Shown here: piece by piece, positions 26,858 through 37,304 of the stretch
Layout: each line of letters opens with the position of its first letter
Numbering within the stretch: position 1 is the stretch's first letter
Origin: Phenylobacterium sp.
GTDB taxonomy: Bacteria > Pseudomonadota > Alphaproteobacteria > Caulobacterales > Caulobacteraceae
Length of the DNA stretch: 64,000 bases
Assembly (NCBI GenBank): GCA_018001015.1
Contig: JAGNIV010000006.1
Location: 62,001 to 126,000 of the forward strand
Direction: 5' to 3'
Notes under the pieces: generated by a model
What the model was told of the DNA's origin: nothing
The model's input: the letters and a program-made list of their open reading frames with translations, nothing else
Database searches by the model: none
Made by a program: the position numbers and the translations under genes

Positions 26858-29347
26858 CTAGAAGAACAGCTTGCGGAAGGTCAGCTTCACCGAACGGCCC
26901 ACCGGGTCGAGCAGGTCGGGCTGATAGCTGACCGGGGTGGCGCCGGTCGCATCGCGAACCTCCTGGCGGCTGTCGAACAGGTTGTCGATGGAGAAGGTCG
27001 CCCGCGCGCCGCGCAGCCACCGATAGTCCTGGGCGACCGGCAGGGCGCCCAGGTCGGCGAACAGCCGCAGGCTCACCGTGGTCTGGTCGGAGAACTCCAG
27101 GTCGTCGGCCGTGGGACCGCCCTCGACGCGGGTCGCCGCCTGCCAATTGGCGTTCAGCGACGCACCCAGGCCGCCCTTGGTATAGTTGGCCTGAACGTCC
27201 ACCTGATGGCGGGGCGATCCGCCGCCCGAGCCGATGGCCGCGCCGTCCAGCAGGTCCAGCTCCGGCAGGCCGGTGCGGATCAGGATGTCATCGCGGAAGG
27301 CGACGGTGTGATAGACGCCGAACTGGAAGACACCCATGCGCGGACCGCCGCCGCCGAAGCCGCCGAATCCGCCTGGGCCACCGCGACCGCCGCCGCCGCG
27401 ATAGCCGCCGTCCATGCCGGGAGGCGGGCCGCCCTCAGTCGCGGGCTGACCGGGGGGCGCCCCAGGCGCCGGCGGCGTCGCCACAGAGCCGTCGGACGGA
27501 CGCACGCGGTCCTGGCCGGAAGGGCCGCCGCCCTCCCCGCCCCGGAACCGCGCCCGCATGGCGGCGATCTCCTCCGGGGTCGGCGGCTTGCCGACATTGC
27601 GGGAATAGGTGAAGCCCCAGCGCAGTTCGTCGCGCGCCTGCCGGGCGAAGTTCACCGGCCGCGCGTCGATCTGCACCAGCGCCCCGCTGGCGTCGCGGAC
27701 GAAGCGGTCCGGGAACGCCTGCTCCACCTGGGTCGAGGCCGAGGGGAAGGACGCCACGACGTTGTCGGTGCGGCTGGAGACGTAGTTCGCCTGCAGGGTC
27801 AGGTTGGTCTCGGCGAAGGGCTTGTAGGTCAGGCCGAGCTTCAGCACCTCGCGCTGGCCGCCGGTCAGGTTGGGGGAGCCGCCGGTGATGCGGGTGACGT
27901 CCGCCGTTTCGCCGCGGCTCAGGTCGAAGACCCGCACGCCGGGCGTGGCGTTCAGCGGATCGCCCAGCTGGTTGATGGTCGGCGCCTGATCGGTGCGGTT
28001 CACCGAGGCCAGGATCCGCAGCGGCTTGACCGGCGTCCAGTTCAGGCCCGCGCCGACCGTCTGCAGGTCACCATAGTCCGACAGGTGCTGGCGCCCGACG
28101 TTCAGATTGCCGGTCAACTTGCCCAAAATCCCGCCCAGGCCCTCGCCCGCCCGCAGCAGCGGCAGGTCGAAATTGGCCCTCAACTCACCGATGCTACGGT
28201 CCAGGTCAGCGGATGTGGCCACGCCGGCGCGCAGGGCCTCGCTCTCCAGCCTGGTGGCCGAGACGCGGCCCGTCAGGGTGGTGCTCACTCGGCCGGCCGG
28301 CAGGTCCCAGAGAGCGCGGCTCAGCACGATGTCCGAGGTGGCCGCCGTGGTCACCGACCTGGTGCGGTCGGTATAGGCGGTCGTGCCCAGGGCCCGGTCG
28401 TTGAAGGACTTGGCCACGTTGCGCGAGAGGGCGCCGGTATAGGACCACTGCCAGCCGGCATAGGCGCCGCTCATGGCGCCGGCCAGGCTGGCGTTGTCGG
28501 CGGTGGAGCGCCGCGTCAGCGCCTCGGTGGAGAACGGCGAGAGACCCAGCTTGGATTCGGTGTCGGTGGACTCGTAGGTCCCGTTGAGCGTCCCCGAGAC
28601 GCCGTTGCCCAGCGGCCGGGCATAGACGGCGTTGAACACCACATTGGTTGAGTCCGGCTGCAAGGTGCGGAATGGGCTGGCGCCGATCACGTCGCGGTCG
28701 CTTTCCAGGATCTGGTCGGTCTTGGTGGCCTTGGCGTCCAGGGTCAGCCGCTCGCCGCGCCGGATGCGCAGCAAGGCCGCGTGCCCCGCCACCGTCGATC
28801 CTTCGGCGCCCCGGGTGGGCGCCTGCACCGAGCCCTCCGCCAGCCGGGCGCGGAAACGCTGGCGCAGGACCATGTTCACCACCTTCTGCTCGGCGGGGTA
28901 GCCGTATTTCAGCGACACCTCCTCGGGCAGGATCTCAACCCGGGCGATGGCCTCGGTGGGAAGATCGCGGACTTCGGCGAAGCCCGAGGCCCGCGCGCCG
29001 TTGATCAGCACCACCGGTCGGCCGCCGCCCTGGCCGCTGCCGGTCTGGGGCGCCAGGGCGGTGAGCAGTTCGGCCACGCTGGAGGCGCCATAGGCCCGGA
29101 TTTCCCGGGCCGACAGGGTCACTTCGGGCGCGATGTCGCCGGGGACCGAACCGCGCAGGGTGCGCACACCTGCCACGACCACCAGTTCCTCTACCTCGGT
29201 GTCCTCGGCGTAGGGCTCAGACGCGGACGCCGCGGCCTGGTCCTGGGCCTGTGCGCCTCCCGCGGTCAGAGCGACCGCCGCCGTGCCCGCGAGCAGTTGA
29301 AGGAGGAGGCTGGACGCGGTGCGACCGCGAAGGCGGGAGAAGCTCAA
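26858..29347 (-). CDS. TonB-dependent receptor with Gly/Pro-rich insert
   Basis: An outer-membrane receptor of about 829 residues. A signal peptide (LLLQLLAGTAAVALTAGG, cut near AQA-QD) is followed by a TonB-box-like VEELVVVAG and a plug domain. The plug includes YGASSVAELLTALAPQTGSG, the family pattern. The beta-barrel ends in the aromatic terminus KLTFRKLFF. The barrel is interrupted by a roughly 80-residue Pro- then Gly-rich low-complexity insert. The start is taken as TTG at 29347, which begins the signal peptide and follows CAGGG; a GTG at 29479 would add 44 unlikely residues. The ligand is unknown. Confidence 0.85.
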   Translation of the reverse strand: MSFSRLRGRTASSLLLQLLAGTAAVALTAGGAQAQDQAAASASEPYAEDTEVEELVVVAGVRTLRGSVPGDIAPEVTLSAREIRAYGASSVAELLTALAPQTGSGQGGGRPVVLINGARASGFAEVRDLPTEAIARVEILPEEVSLKYGYPAEQKVVNMVLRQRFRARLAEGSVQAPTRGAEGSTVAGHAALLRIRRGERLTLDAKATKTDQILESDRDVIGASPFRTLQPDSTNVVFNAVYARPLGNGVSGTLNGTYESTDTESKLGLSPFSTEALTRRSTADNASLAGAMSGAYAGWQWSYTGALSRNVAKSFNDRALGTTAYTDRTRSVTTAATSDIVLSRALWDLPAGRVSTTLTGRVSATRLESEALRAGVATSADLDRSIGELRANFDLPLLRAGEGLGGILGKLTGNLNVGRQHLSDYGDLQTVGAGLNWTPVKPLRILASVNRTDQAPTINQLGDPLNATPGVRVFDLSRGETADVTRITGGSPNLTGGQREVLKLGLTYKPFAETNLTLQANYVSSRTDNVVASFPSASTQVEQAFPDRFVRDASGALVQIDARPVNFARQARDELRWGFTYSRNVGKPPTPEEIAAMRARFRGGEGGGPSGQDRVRPSDGSVATPPAPGAPPGQPATEGGPPPGMDGGYRGGGGRGGPGGFGGFGGGGPRMGVFQFGVYHTVAFRDDILIRTGLPELDLLDGAAIGSGGGSPRHQVDVQANYTKGGLGASLNANWQAATRVEGGPTADDLEFSDQTTVSLRLFADLGALPVAQDYRWLRGARATFSIDNLFDSRQEVRDATGATPVSYQPDLLDPVGRSVKLTFRKLFF

Positions 29348-29520
29348 GACGGATGACCCTGCAGGAGAGGAAAGTGACGCGGCGTGGTCTTTCTCAACGA
29401 GACCTTCGCACCTGAACGCGCGATGACCGGACCTCCGTCGCTCCCGCGTGTGACGGCAGGATGTCGTGCCGGAAACCACGGACGTAATACGCGCAACCTT
29501 CGTCCTGGCTCCCTGGGCGT

Positions 29521-29536
29521 CACGTCATCCCGGCCG
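29521..29536. repeat. Half copy of the palindromic repeat
   Basis: CACGTCATCCCGGCCG here is identical to the left end of the palindromic element at 52480. No matching inverted arm follows, so this is a solitary half element in the gap between the TonB receptor and DHFR-like genes. Confidence 0.5.
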
Positions 29537-29554
29537 TGAGACGATGCTCCAGCC

Positions 29555-30220
29555 CTACCCTTCCCGCTTCATTCTCTCCTGACGCGCCGCCTCGGCCGCC
29601 GACGGCTGGGCCTGCTGGAAGCTGCCGATCTCGATCGCGCCGGCGCGTTCGTAGACGCTCATGATCACCCCGGTGGTGGCGACGGCGGTCGAAACCAGCC
29701 TCAGCCCGGCCGGATGCGCCCCATCGCCGAACAGCTTCTTGCCCGGCCCCAGCACCACCGGGAAGGTCAGCAGCCGGAACTCGTCGATCAGGTCGTCGGC
29801 CAGCAGGGCCTGCAACAGCTCACTCGACCCCTGGCTCAACAGAACCGGCCCCTCGCCGTGCTTCAGCGTGGCGATCTGCGCGGGTGCGTCGCCGCGCAGG
29901 GGCGTCGTGTTCACCCAGGTGAAATCCTGTTCCGACCGGGTGGCCACGTACTTGGTGCAGGCGTCGAAGGCCACCCGCACCGGATCGCCCTCCTCCGCAT
30001 AGGGCCAGTGGGCGGCGAAGATCTCATAGGTCTTGCGCCCCAGCAGCAGGTCGAAGGGGGTGGCGAACATCTCGTCCATGAACTGGCCCATGGCCTCGTC
30101 CCAGTAGGTCACGGTCCATCCGCCCTGGGTGAAGCCCCCGGTCGGATCCTCGGTGGGCCCGCCGGGAGCCTGCATCACCCCGTCCAGGCTGATGAAGGCG
30201 GCGGCGATAACTTTTCTCAT
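29555..30220 (-). CDS. Dihydrofolate-reductase-family (RibD C-terminal) protein
   Basis: A 221-residue protein of the DHFR/RibD-C superfamily. The opening MRKVIAAAFISLDGVMQAPG and the NADPH-site segments LLLGRKTYEIFAAHWP and GPVLLSQGSSELLQALL are typical. LTFPVVLGPGKKLFGDG is the late hallmark. Members are reductases of unknown substrate, commonly outside riboflavin operons as here. The ATG at 30220 has GGGAG eight bases upstream and starts the conserved block; a frame extending eight codons further is discarded. A C-terminal tail of about 30 residues is Ala/Gln/Arg rich. Confidence 0.88.
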   Translation of the reverse strand: MRKVIAAAFISLDGVMQAPGGPTEDPTGGFTQGGWTVTYWDEAMGQFMDEMFATPFDLLLGRKTYEIFAAHWPYAEEGDPVRVAFDACTKYVATRSEQDFTWVNTTPLRGDAPAQIATLKHGEGPVLLSQGSSELLQALLADDLIDEFRLLTFPVVLGPGKKLFGDGAHPAGLRLVSTAVATTGVIMSVYERAGAIEIGSFQQAQPSAAEAARQERMKREG

Positions 30221-30395
30221 CTGGCGTCTCCCAATGCTTTCCACCCCAAGGACGGACGGGTATGGGCCGATCCGACATCTCGCGCGTTATCCTCGGGTGG
30301 GTTAGCGGACGGGGCGTCCTCGTGATAATCCCCCCGCAACGCCGCCCGCGGGTGGCCATGTTGTAGAAACTTGTTCCGCGTCAGAAGGGGCACAG

Positions 30396-31601
<1,206 letters not shown>

Positions 31602-31606
31602 GGCCC

Positions 31607-32779
31607 ATGGAGACCCAGGCCGGCGGTCCCGGCGCGTTTACCCGGTTCGACCTGGCCCGCGTGCCCTCCCCCTGCTTCGTGGTGGACGAGGCCGCCGTGC
31701 GCCGCAACCTTGCCACCCTCAAGCAGGTTGGCGAACAGGGGAGCGCCAAGGTCCTCCTGGCGCTGAAGGCCTTCTCCATGTGGGCCCTGGCCGACATGGT
31801 GGGGGAGTATCTGGACGGGGTCTGCGCCTCGGGCCTGTGGGAGGCGCGCCTGGCCCGCGAGCACTATCGCGGCGAGCTCACCACATATTCGCCGGCCTAC
31901 AAGGCGGCCGACCTGCCTGAGATCCTGCGCCTGTCGGACACGGTGATCTTCAACTCGCCGGACCAGATCGCGCGCTTTGCCCCTGAGATCACCAAGGCCC
32001 GGGCCGAGGGCGAGGTGTTCGAGATCGGCCTGCGCCTGAACCCCGAGCACAGCGAGGCCGAGGTCGCCAAGTACGACCCCTGCCAGACCGGTTCGCGGCT
32101 CGGCTTCCCGGTCTCCCAGCTGCGCCCGGAGCACCTGGACGGAGTCGACGGCCTGCACATCCACGCCCTGTGCGAACAGGGCTTCGAACCCCTGAACCGC
32201 ATCTGGAAGTCCCTGGAGCCCAGGCTGGAGGCCCTGCTGCCCCGGCTGAAGTGGCTCAACCTCGGCGGCGGCCACCACATCACCCGCGCGGATTACGACA
32301 TCCAGGCCCTGACCGCCTTCCTGCGCCAGGTCCACGAACGCCACGGGGTCGAGGTCTATCTGGAGCCCGGCGAGGCCATCGCGCTCGATACCGGCATCCT
32401 GGTGGGCGAGATCCTCGACACCTTCGACAACGGCCTTCCCGTGGCCATCACCGACATCTCCGCCACCTGCCACATGCCCGACGTCATCGAGGCGCCCTAC
32501 CGCCCGGCGATGCTGAACGAGGCTGACACCGGTGTCGCCACCCGCCTGGGCGGCCCCTCCTGCCTGGCCGGCGACATCATCGGCGACTACATGTTCGCGA
32601 CCCCGCCCAGGCCCGGCGACCGCATCGCCTTCCTCGACCAGGCCCACTACTCCATGGTCAAGACCAACACCTTCAACGGCGTCCCCCTGCCCGCCATCGC
32701 TCTGTGGAACAGCGACACCGACGCCCTGCGCCTGGTGCGCGAATTCGACTACGCCGACTTCCGCGACCGGCTGTCCTGA
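31607..32779 (+). CDS. nspC: Carboxynorspermidine/carboxyspermidine decarboxylase
   Basis: A 390-residue PLP enzyme of the alanine-racemase-fold decarboxylase group. The PLP lysine lies in LLALKAFSMWA near residue 62, followed by LGGGHHITRADYD and YLEPGEAIALDTG, the NspC pattern. DISATCHMPDVIEAPYRP contains the C-terminal catalytic-site cysteine region. It removes the carboxyl group from the product of the upstream dehydrogenase. The ATG at 31607, five bases after the upstream stop, is chosen over a longer frame that overlaps the dehydrogenase. Confidence 0.93.
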   Translation: METQAGGPGAFTRFDLARVPSPCFVVDEAAVRRNLATLKQVGEQGSAKVLLALKAFSMWALADMVGEYLDGVCASGLWEARLAREHYRGELTTYSPAYKAADLPEILRLSDTVIFNSPDQIARFAPEITKARAEGEVFEIGLRLNPEHSEAEVAKYDPCQTGSRLGFPVSQLRPEHLDGVDGLHIHALCEQGFEPLNRIWKSLEPRLEALLPRLKWLNLGGGHHITRADYDIQALTAFLRQVHERHGVEVYLEPGEAIALDTGILVGEILDTFDNGLPVAITDISATCHMPDVIEAPYRPAMLNEADTGVATRLGGPSCLAGDIIGDYMFATPPRPGDRIAFLDQAHYSMVKTNTFNGVPLPAIALWNSDTDALRLVREFDYADFRDRLS

Positions 32780-32783
32780 CGGG

Positions 32784-33083
32784 CTAGCGCTTCGCCGGCG
32801 GAACCGTCATCTCGACGATGATCCTATCCCCCGCCGTCACATTGGCCTTCTTCCGCACCGCGTCCTTCAGGGGCAGGTAGTAGGTCCCGTCCCTGGCGAA
32901 CATCGCCGTGGTGAAGGTGACGCCGTTGATCATCGCCTCCACCGGGATCATGCCCCAGCCATAGGTCACCAGCCGGGAGATGCGGCGAATCTCATGCGCT
33001 TCCGGGGCGGGCAGCGGCGCGTAGAAGAATGGCGACGGGCCGCGCCAGTAGATGACTTCGGCTTCGAAGCTGAACTGAGTCAT
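32784..33083 (-). CDS. DUF1905-type small protein
   Basis: A 99-residue protein with the DUF1905 pattern: [20 protein letters not shown], a middle segment [21 protein letters not shown] and [19 protein letters not shown]. The function of these small beta-rich proteins is not established. The ATG at 33083 is the natural start, but the frame is open upstream and continuous with the truncated kynA gene, so a 183-residue fusion starting at 33335 could also be made. No strong ribosome site is seen for the internal start. Confidence 0.8.
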   Translation of the reverse strand: MTQFSFEAEVIYWRGPSPFFYAPLPAPEAHEIRRISRLVTYGWGMIPVEAMINGVTFTTAMFARDGTYYLPLKDAVRKKANVTAGDRIIVEMTVPPAKR

Positions 33084-33335
33084 TTCACCGTCCGACCCTC
33101 GAAATGCTCTGCTAGCAGGCCAGATTCTAGATTCCGCGTGACCCAGCGTTCGCCGGCGGGCGGCGGCCAGCTCGTGGATCGACAGCTTCAGCCACAGTTC
33201 CGAGGCCTGGTGGATGACGATGAACAGCAGCTCGTCATGCTCGTCGGAGCGCGGCCGCTGGGCGCTGAGGATCTGATCGAGCGCCAGGTAGTCGGCATAG
33301 CTGATGTCGGGCCGGCTGTGGATCGTGTCGCTCAT
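33084..33335 (-). pseudogene. kynA: Truncated tryptophan 2,3-dioxygenase (5' remnant)
   Basis: The first about 61 codons encode an excellent tryptophan 2,3-dioxygenase N-terminus: [20 protein letters not shown], then [17 protein letters not shown], including the conserved active-site histidine. The remaining roughly 200 residues, with the haem-ligand histidine, are absent. From about 33152 the frame runs through 24 non-homologous codons into the DUF1905 gene. The ATG overlaps the kynureninase stop (ATGA), showing it was once translated as part of that operon. The enzyme cannot function. A deletion fusing it to the downstream gene is the simplest explanation; an assembly error is possible. Confidence 0.8.
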
Positions 33336-34555
33336 GTCACCGCCGCCACCTGGTTGAAGCGGTCCTGCCGCCATTCCTCGTGGGCCATCACCTGGACCAG
33401 GTTCTCGACGGCGTCCCAGACATCGACATGTCGCACATAGAGCGGGGCGAAGCCGAATCGCAGCACGTCGGGCGCGCGGAAGTCCCCCACCACGCCGCGG
33501 GCGATCAGGGCCTGGACGATGGGGTAGCCGCTCGGGTGGGTCAGGGAGACCTGGCTGCCACGATGCTCGGCGTTTCGCGGGCAGGCGACACCGAAGCCGG
33601 GGCAGCGGTCCGCCACCAACTCCAGGAACAGGTCGCCCAGGGCGCGGGACTTGGCGCGGATGGCCGACATCTCCACCCCGTCGAAGGCGCTCAGGGCGGC
33701 GTCCAGGGCCGTGAGCCCCAGGACCGACGGCGTGCCACACAGGGTCCGCAGCATCCCCTGCCCCGGCGCATAGTCGTCGCTGAAGGCGAAGGGCTGGGCG
33801 TGGCCCATCCAGCCGGTGAGAGGGCTCTGGAACGCCGCCTGATGGCGACGGGCGATGTAGGTGAAGGCCGGGGCGCCGGGGCCGCCGTTCAGGTACTTGT
33901 AGCCACAGCCGACGGCGAGATCGGCGTTCGAACCGTTGAGGTCCACCTCGAGCGCGCCGGCGCTGTGGCTGAGGTCCCAGAGCGCCAGCGCGCCGACCTC
34001 GTGGGCCCAGGTGGTCAGGGCCGTCATGTCGTGCGTGGCCCCCGTCTTGTAATGCACGTGGGTCAGCAGCAGCAGGGCGACGCTGTCATCCAGGGCGTCG
34101 GGCAGGTCGCCGGGCTCCACCAGCCGCAGCTCCACGTCCGGCAGGAACCGGGCCAGGCCCTGCAGGATGTAGAGGTCGGTGGGGAAATTGCCCGGCTCGC
34201 TGAAGATCACCCTGCGGCCGGGCCGCATGGCCATCGCGCCCGCCGCCAGCTTGAAGAGGTTCACCGAGGTGGAGTCCGCCGCGATCACCTCGTCGGGCGC
34301 GGCGCCGATCAGGGCGGCGATCCTGGCGCCCACGCGGCTTGGCAGATCGATCCAGCCGGCGGTGTTCCAGGACCGGATCAGGCCCCGGCCCCACTCCCCC
34401 GTCACCGCCTCATCCAGCCGGCCCTTCACCGCCTTCGGCAGGGCGCCCAGGGAGTTGCCGTCGAGATAGATCAGGCCCTCCTCCAGCTCGAACAGGTCGC
34501 GGCGCGACGCTAGGGGATCGACGCGGTCCAGGGCGAGGGCTTCGTCGCGGGTCAT
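33332..34555 (-). CDS. kynU: Kynureninase
   Basis: A 407-residue PLP enzyme that splits L-kynurenine to anthranilate and alanine. [16 protein letters not shown] at the N-terminus, [16 protein letters not shown], and the PLP-lysine segment [17 protein letters not shown] are diagnostic. Its ATG overlaps the stop of the DUF6285 gene, and its stop overlaps the start of the kynA remnant, both by four bases, so all are translationally coupled. With kynA broken, kynurenine must come from elsewhere or the enzyme serves another role. Confidence 0.95.
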   Translation of the reverse strand: MTRDEALALDRVDPLASRRDLFELEEGLIYLDGNSLGALPKAVKGRLDEAVTGEWGRGLIRSWNTAGWIDLPSRVGARIAALIGAAPDEVIAADSTSVNLFKLAAGAMAMRPGRRVIFSEPGNFPTDLYILQGLARFLPDVELRLVEPGDLPDALDDSVALLLLTHVHYKTGATHDMTALTTWAHEVGALALWDLSHSAGALEVDLNGSNADLAVGCGYKYLNGGPGAPAFTYIARRHQAAFQSPLTGWMGHAQPFAFSDDYAPGQGMLRTLCGTPSVLGLTALDAALSAFDGVEMSAIRAKSRALGDLFLELVADRCPGFGVACPRNAEHRGSQVSLTHPSGYPIVQALIARGVVGDFRAPDVLRFGFAPLYVRHVDVWDAVENLVQVMAHEEWRQDRFNQVAAVT

Positions 34556-34905
34556 CGGGCCGACGCATAGTTGGGCTGGTCGATGGCCACCTGGTCCTGG
34601 GCGTTGGCCCGCAGGGCGGCCAGCAGGCCCGGCGTCGAGGCGTCCATCTCGCCGGCCCGCAGCTTGGCGCAGAGTTCGGCGGTCAGGTCCTCAAAGCTCC
34701 CGCCATGGCCCAGCAGGCCTGACATCCGCTCGACCGCGTCGATCTCAGCGGCGGGGCCCAGGGTCAGCTCACGCTGCACGACGCCCAGCACATTGACCGC
34801 CACCCGGGCCAGGAAGGCGTCGCGGGGCTTCAGCTCGGGACGTATGGTGTCGATCCAGCGGGCCACGGCCTCGACCAGTTCCTCGGTGCGCGGATGGGTG
34901 ATCAC
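34552..34905 (-). CDS. DUF6285-family protein
   Basis: A 117-residue protein starting at a GTG that overlaps the stop of the phosphotransferase gene (GTGA). It is mostly helical; the segment RVAVNVLGVVQRELTLGPAA is typical. I recognise it as the small DUF6285-type protein commonly found beside aminoglycoside-phosphotransferase-like and acyl-CoA dehydrogenase genes. Its role is unknown; the coupling suggests it works with, or is an accessory to, the upstream kinase. Confidence 0.8.
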   Translation of the reverse strand: MITHPRTEELVEAVARWIDTIRPELKPRDAFLARVAVNVLGVVQRELTLGPAAEIDAVERMSGLLGHGGSFEDLTAELCAKLRAGEMDASTPGLLAALRANAQDQVAIDQPNYASAR

Positions 34906-35888
34906 AGGCCGGCCTCCAGCAGGTTGGCGAGATCGATCTCGGTCTCCGAGACCCGGCGGCCGATCATCGGCCGTTCCACCGAGCTCTCCGCCCCGGCGGC
35001 GTAGCTGGAGTACATCATCAGGCACATGACCCCCCACTTCAGCGAGCCAAGCGCCTGCCAGTAGCGGACCCGGCTCAGATCCACCGCCACGCCGCCCGCC
35101 TGCTCGTAGCCCGCCAGCAGGTCGGCATAGTCGCCGAAGCCGCCCACCGGCCTGTCGCTGCGCCCGAAGCGCCAGGAATTGACGCACAGCCAGCCCAGGT
35201 CCTCGGCCGGATCCCCCAGGTGGGAGAGCTCCCAGTCCAGAACCGCCGCGACACCGGTGTCAGGGCTGATCATCAGGTTCCCGTTACGGAAATCGCCGTG
35301 CAGCAGCACATCGGCCACCGGCGCGGGGGCATGTTTCTTCAGGTGCTGGAAGGCCAGCTCCAGGATCGGCCGCTGGGCGCCCGACTGGCGGTAGACCTGT
35401 TCGTAACGGTCCAGTTCCTCGGCCGCGTCCGACCGCTTCAGCGGAATGCCGTCCGGCGAGGCCGAATGGATCTGGGCCAGGATCTCGCCGCACTGGCGGG
35501 CCAGCATCGGCCGCACCGCCTCGAACTTCGGATCGGTGACGATCTTGCGGCCCAGGGCCTCGCCGCCGATGCGCGCGGTGATGTGCGCCTCCCCCAGGCC
35601 GTCGGCGGGCTCGCACAGCCGGATCAGCGGCGCGACGGGCGCGCCGACCTTGGCGGCGGCGGAGATCAGGGCGGCCTCGGTGGCCAGGGAGGTGGACCGC
35701 GCGGTCGCCTCGTCGAAGGGCCCGTTGCGGCGGCGCAGGATCATCTCGCGCGGGCCTTGCGGGCCGGTCACGGTGAAGGCCCAGGTTTCCATGCTGGCCC
35801 CGCCCGACAGGCGCTGCGCCGCCTCGACGCCGGTTCCCCCAAGGGCAGGCGCAAGTCGCGCAAGCGCTTGTGCGATATCGACTTCCAT
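34902..35888 (-). CDS. Aminoglycoside-phosphotransferase-like kinase
   Basis: A 328-residue APH/choline-kinase-fold protein. The catalytic loop VLLHGDFRNGNLMISPDTG and the metal-binding VLDWELSHLGDPAEDLGWLC are clear, and the N-terminal RLSGGASMETWAF is the nucleotide loop. Bacterial members next to acyl-CoA dehydrogenases resemble ACAD10/11, which act on hydroxyacyl-CoAs by phosphorylation and elimination; that role is inferred from context. It is divergent from an acyl-CoA dehydrogenase gene across 117 bases and couples to the DUF6285 gene. Confidence 0.88.
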   Translation of the reverse strand: MEVDIAQALARLAPALGGTGVEAAQRLSGGASMETWAFTVTGPQGPREMILRRRNGPFDEATARSTSLATEAALISAAAKVGAPVAPLIRLCEPADGLGEAHITARIGGEALGRKIVTDPKFEAVRPMLARQCGEILAQIHSASPDGIPLKRSDAAEELDRYEQVYRQSGAQRPILELAFQHLKKHAPAPVADVLLHGDFRNGNLMISPDTGVAAVLDWELSHLGDPAEDLGWLCVNSWRFGRSDRPVGGFGDYADLLAGYEQAGGVAVDLSRVRYWQALGSLKWGVMCLMMYSSYAAGAESSVERPMIGRRVSETEIDLANLLEAGL

Positions 35889-36005
35889 GACGTGGCGGAA
35901 CCTCAAGCTGACTTCTGGTTGACGATCTGCGGCCCTGAGCGCTGGCTTGTAAATCGTCAAAATGCACGGCCGCACGCTTCCAAAAACAGGCCGAAGGGAA
36001 ACGCC

Positions 36006-37304
36006 ATGGACTTCAACCTGCCCCCCGAACTGGTCGCCTACCTGGGTGAGCTGGACAGCTTCATCGAGGCCAAGATCAAGCCTCTGGAGCAGCGCGACGA
36101 CAACATGCGCTACTTCGACCACCGCCGTGAATACGAGCGCACCGACTGGGACGCCGGCGGCCTGCCGAAGAAGGAATGGGAAGAGCTGCTGGGGCAGGCC
36201 CGTAAGCTGGCCGACGAGGCCGGGCACCTGCGCTACGCCTGGCCCCAGGAACTGGGGGGCAAGGGCGGCTCCAACCTCGACATGGCGGTGATCCGCGAGC
36301 ACCTGGCCGCCAAGGGCCTGGGGCTGCACAACGACCTGCAGAACGAGCACTCGATCGTCGGCAACAACCCCTTCATCCTGATGTTCAAGGAGTTCGCCAC
36401 CAACGCCCAGTACGAGCGCGACGGCGAGAAGCTGCTGGCCGGCAAGATGCGTACGGGCTTTGGCCTGACCGAGCCCGAGCACGGCTCCGACGCCACCTGG
36501 ATGGACACCACCGCCGTGCGCCAGGACAGGGACGGCCAGCCCGGCTGGCTGATCCAGGGCGAAAAGATGTGGACGACCGGGATGCACGTGGCGACCCACG
36601 TCATGGTCTTCGCCCGCACCAGCGGCAAGGATGGCGACGCCACCGGCATCACCTGCTTCATCGTCCCGGCCGACACCCCCGGCGTGAAGGTCGAGGAGTA
36701 CCTCTGGACCTTCAACATGCCCACCGACCACCCCCGCGTAAGCTTCACCGACGTCTGGATCCCGGAGGACAGCTACTGGGGCCAGGTCGACCGCGGCCTG
36801 GGTCTCGGCCAGAGCTTCGTCCACCAGAACCGCATCCGGCAGGCGGCCTCATCCCTGGGCGCGGCGGTCTACTGCATCGAGGAGAGCGTGAAATACGCCC
36901 GCGCCCGCAAGCCCTTCGGCAAGCCGCTGGCCGAGAACCAGGCCATCCAGTGGCCACTGGTGGAGCTGGCCACCCAGTGTGAGATGCTGCGCTGGCTGAT
37001 CCGCAAGACCGCCTGGGACATGGACCACATGGAGCACAAGGAGATCGAGCGGCAGATCTCCGACAAGGTCTCGATGTGTAACTACTGGGCCAACCGCCTG
37101 GTGTGCGAGGCCGCCGACCGGGCCATGCAGGTGCACGGCGGCATCGGCTACTCCCGGCACAAGCCCTTCGAGCATATCTACCGCCACCACCGCCGCTACC
37201 GGATCACCGAGGGCGCCGAGGAAATTCAGATGCGCAAGGTCGCCGCCTTCCTGTTCGGCTTCATGGGCCCCAAGAAGAAGGCCTATGCCGAGGCCGGCCT
37301 CTAG
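36006..37304 (+). CDS. Acyl-CoA dehydrogenase
   Basis: A 432-residue flavoprotein of the acyl-CoA dehydrogenase family. The FAD/substrate segment GFGLTEPEHGSDATWMDT and the C-terminal block MQVHGGIGYSRHKPFEHIYR, followed by YRITEGAEEIQ, are family motifs. It introduces the alpha-beta double bond in an acyl-CoA and passes electrons to ETF. The substrate class is not clear. AAGGGA before the ATG supports the start. It is divergent from the APH-like kinase gene, a frequent partnership in alphaproteobacteria. It shares the palindromic stop CTAG with the converging glycosyltransferase gene. Confidence 0.93.
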   Translation: MDFNLPPELVAYLGELDSFIEAKIKPLEQRDDNMRYFDHRREYERTDWDAGGLPKKEWEELLGQARKLADEAGHLRYAWPQELGGKGGSNLDMAVIREHLAAKGLGLHNDLQNEHSIVGNNPFILMFKEFATNAQYERDGEKLLAGKMRTGFGLTEPEHGSDATWMDTTAVRQDRDGQPGWLIQGEKMWTTGMHVATHVMVFARTSGKDGDATGITCFIVPADTPGVKVEEYLWTFNMPTDHPRVSFTDVWIPEDSYWGQVDRGLGLGQSFVHQNRIRQAASSLGAAVYCIEESVKYARARKPFGKPLAENQAIQWPLVELATQCEMLRWLIRKTAWDMDHMEHKEIERQISDKVSMCNYWANRLVCEAADRAMQVHGGIGYSRHKPFEHIYRHHRRYRITEGAEEIQMRKVAAFLFGFMGPKKKAYAEAGL

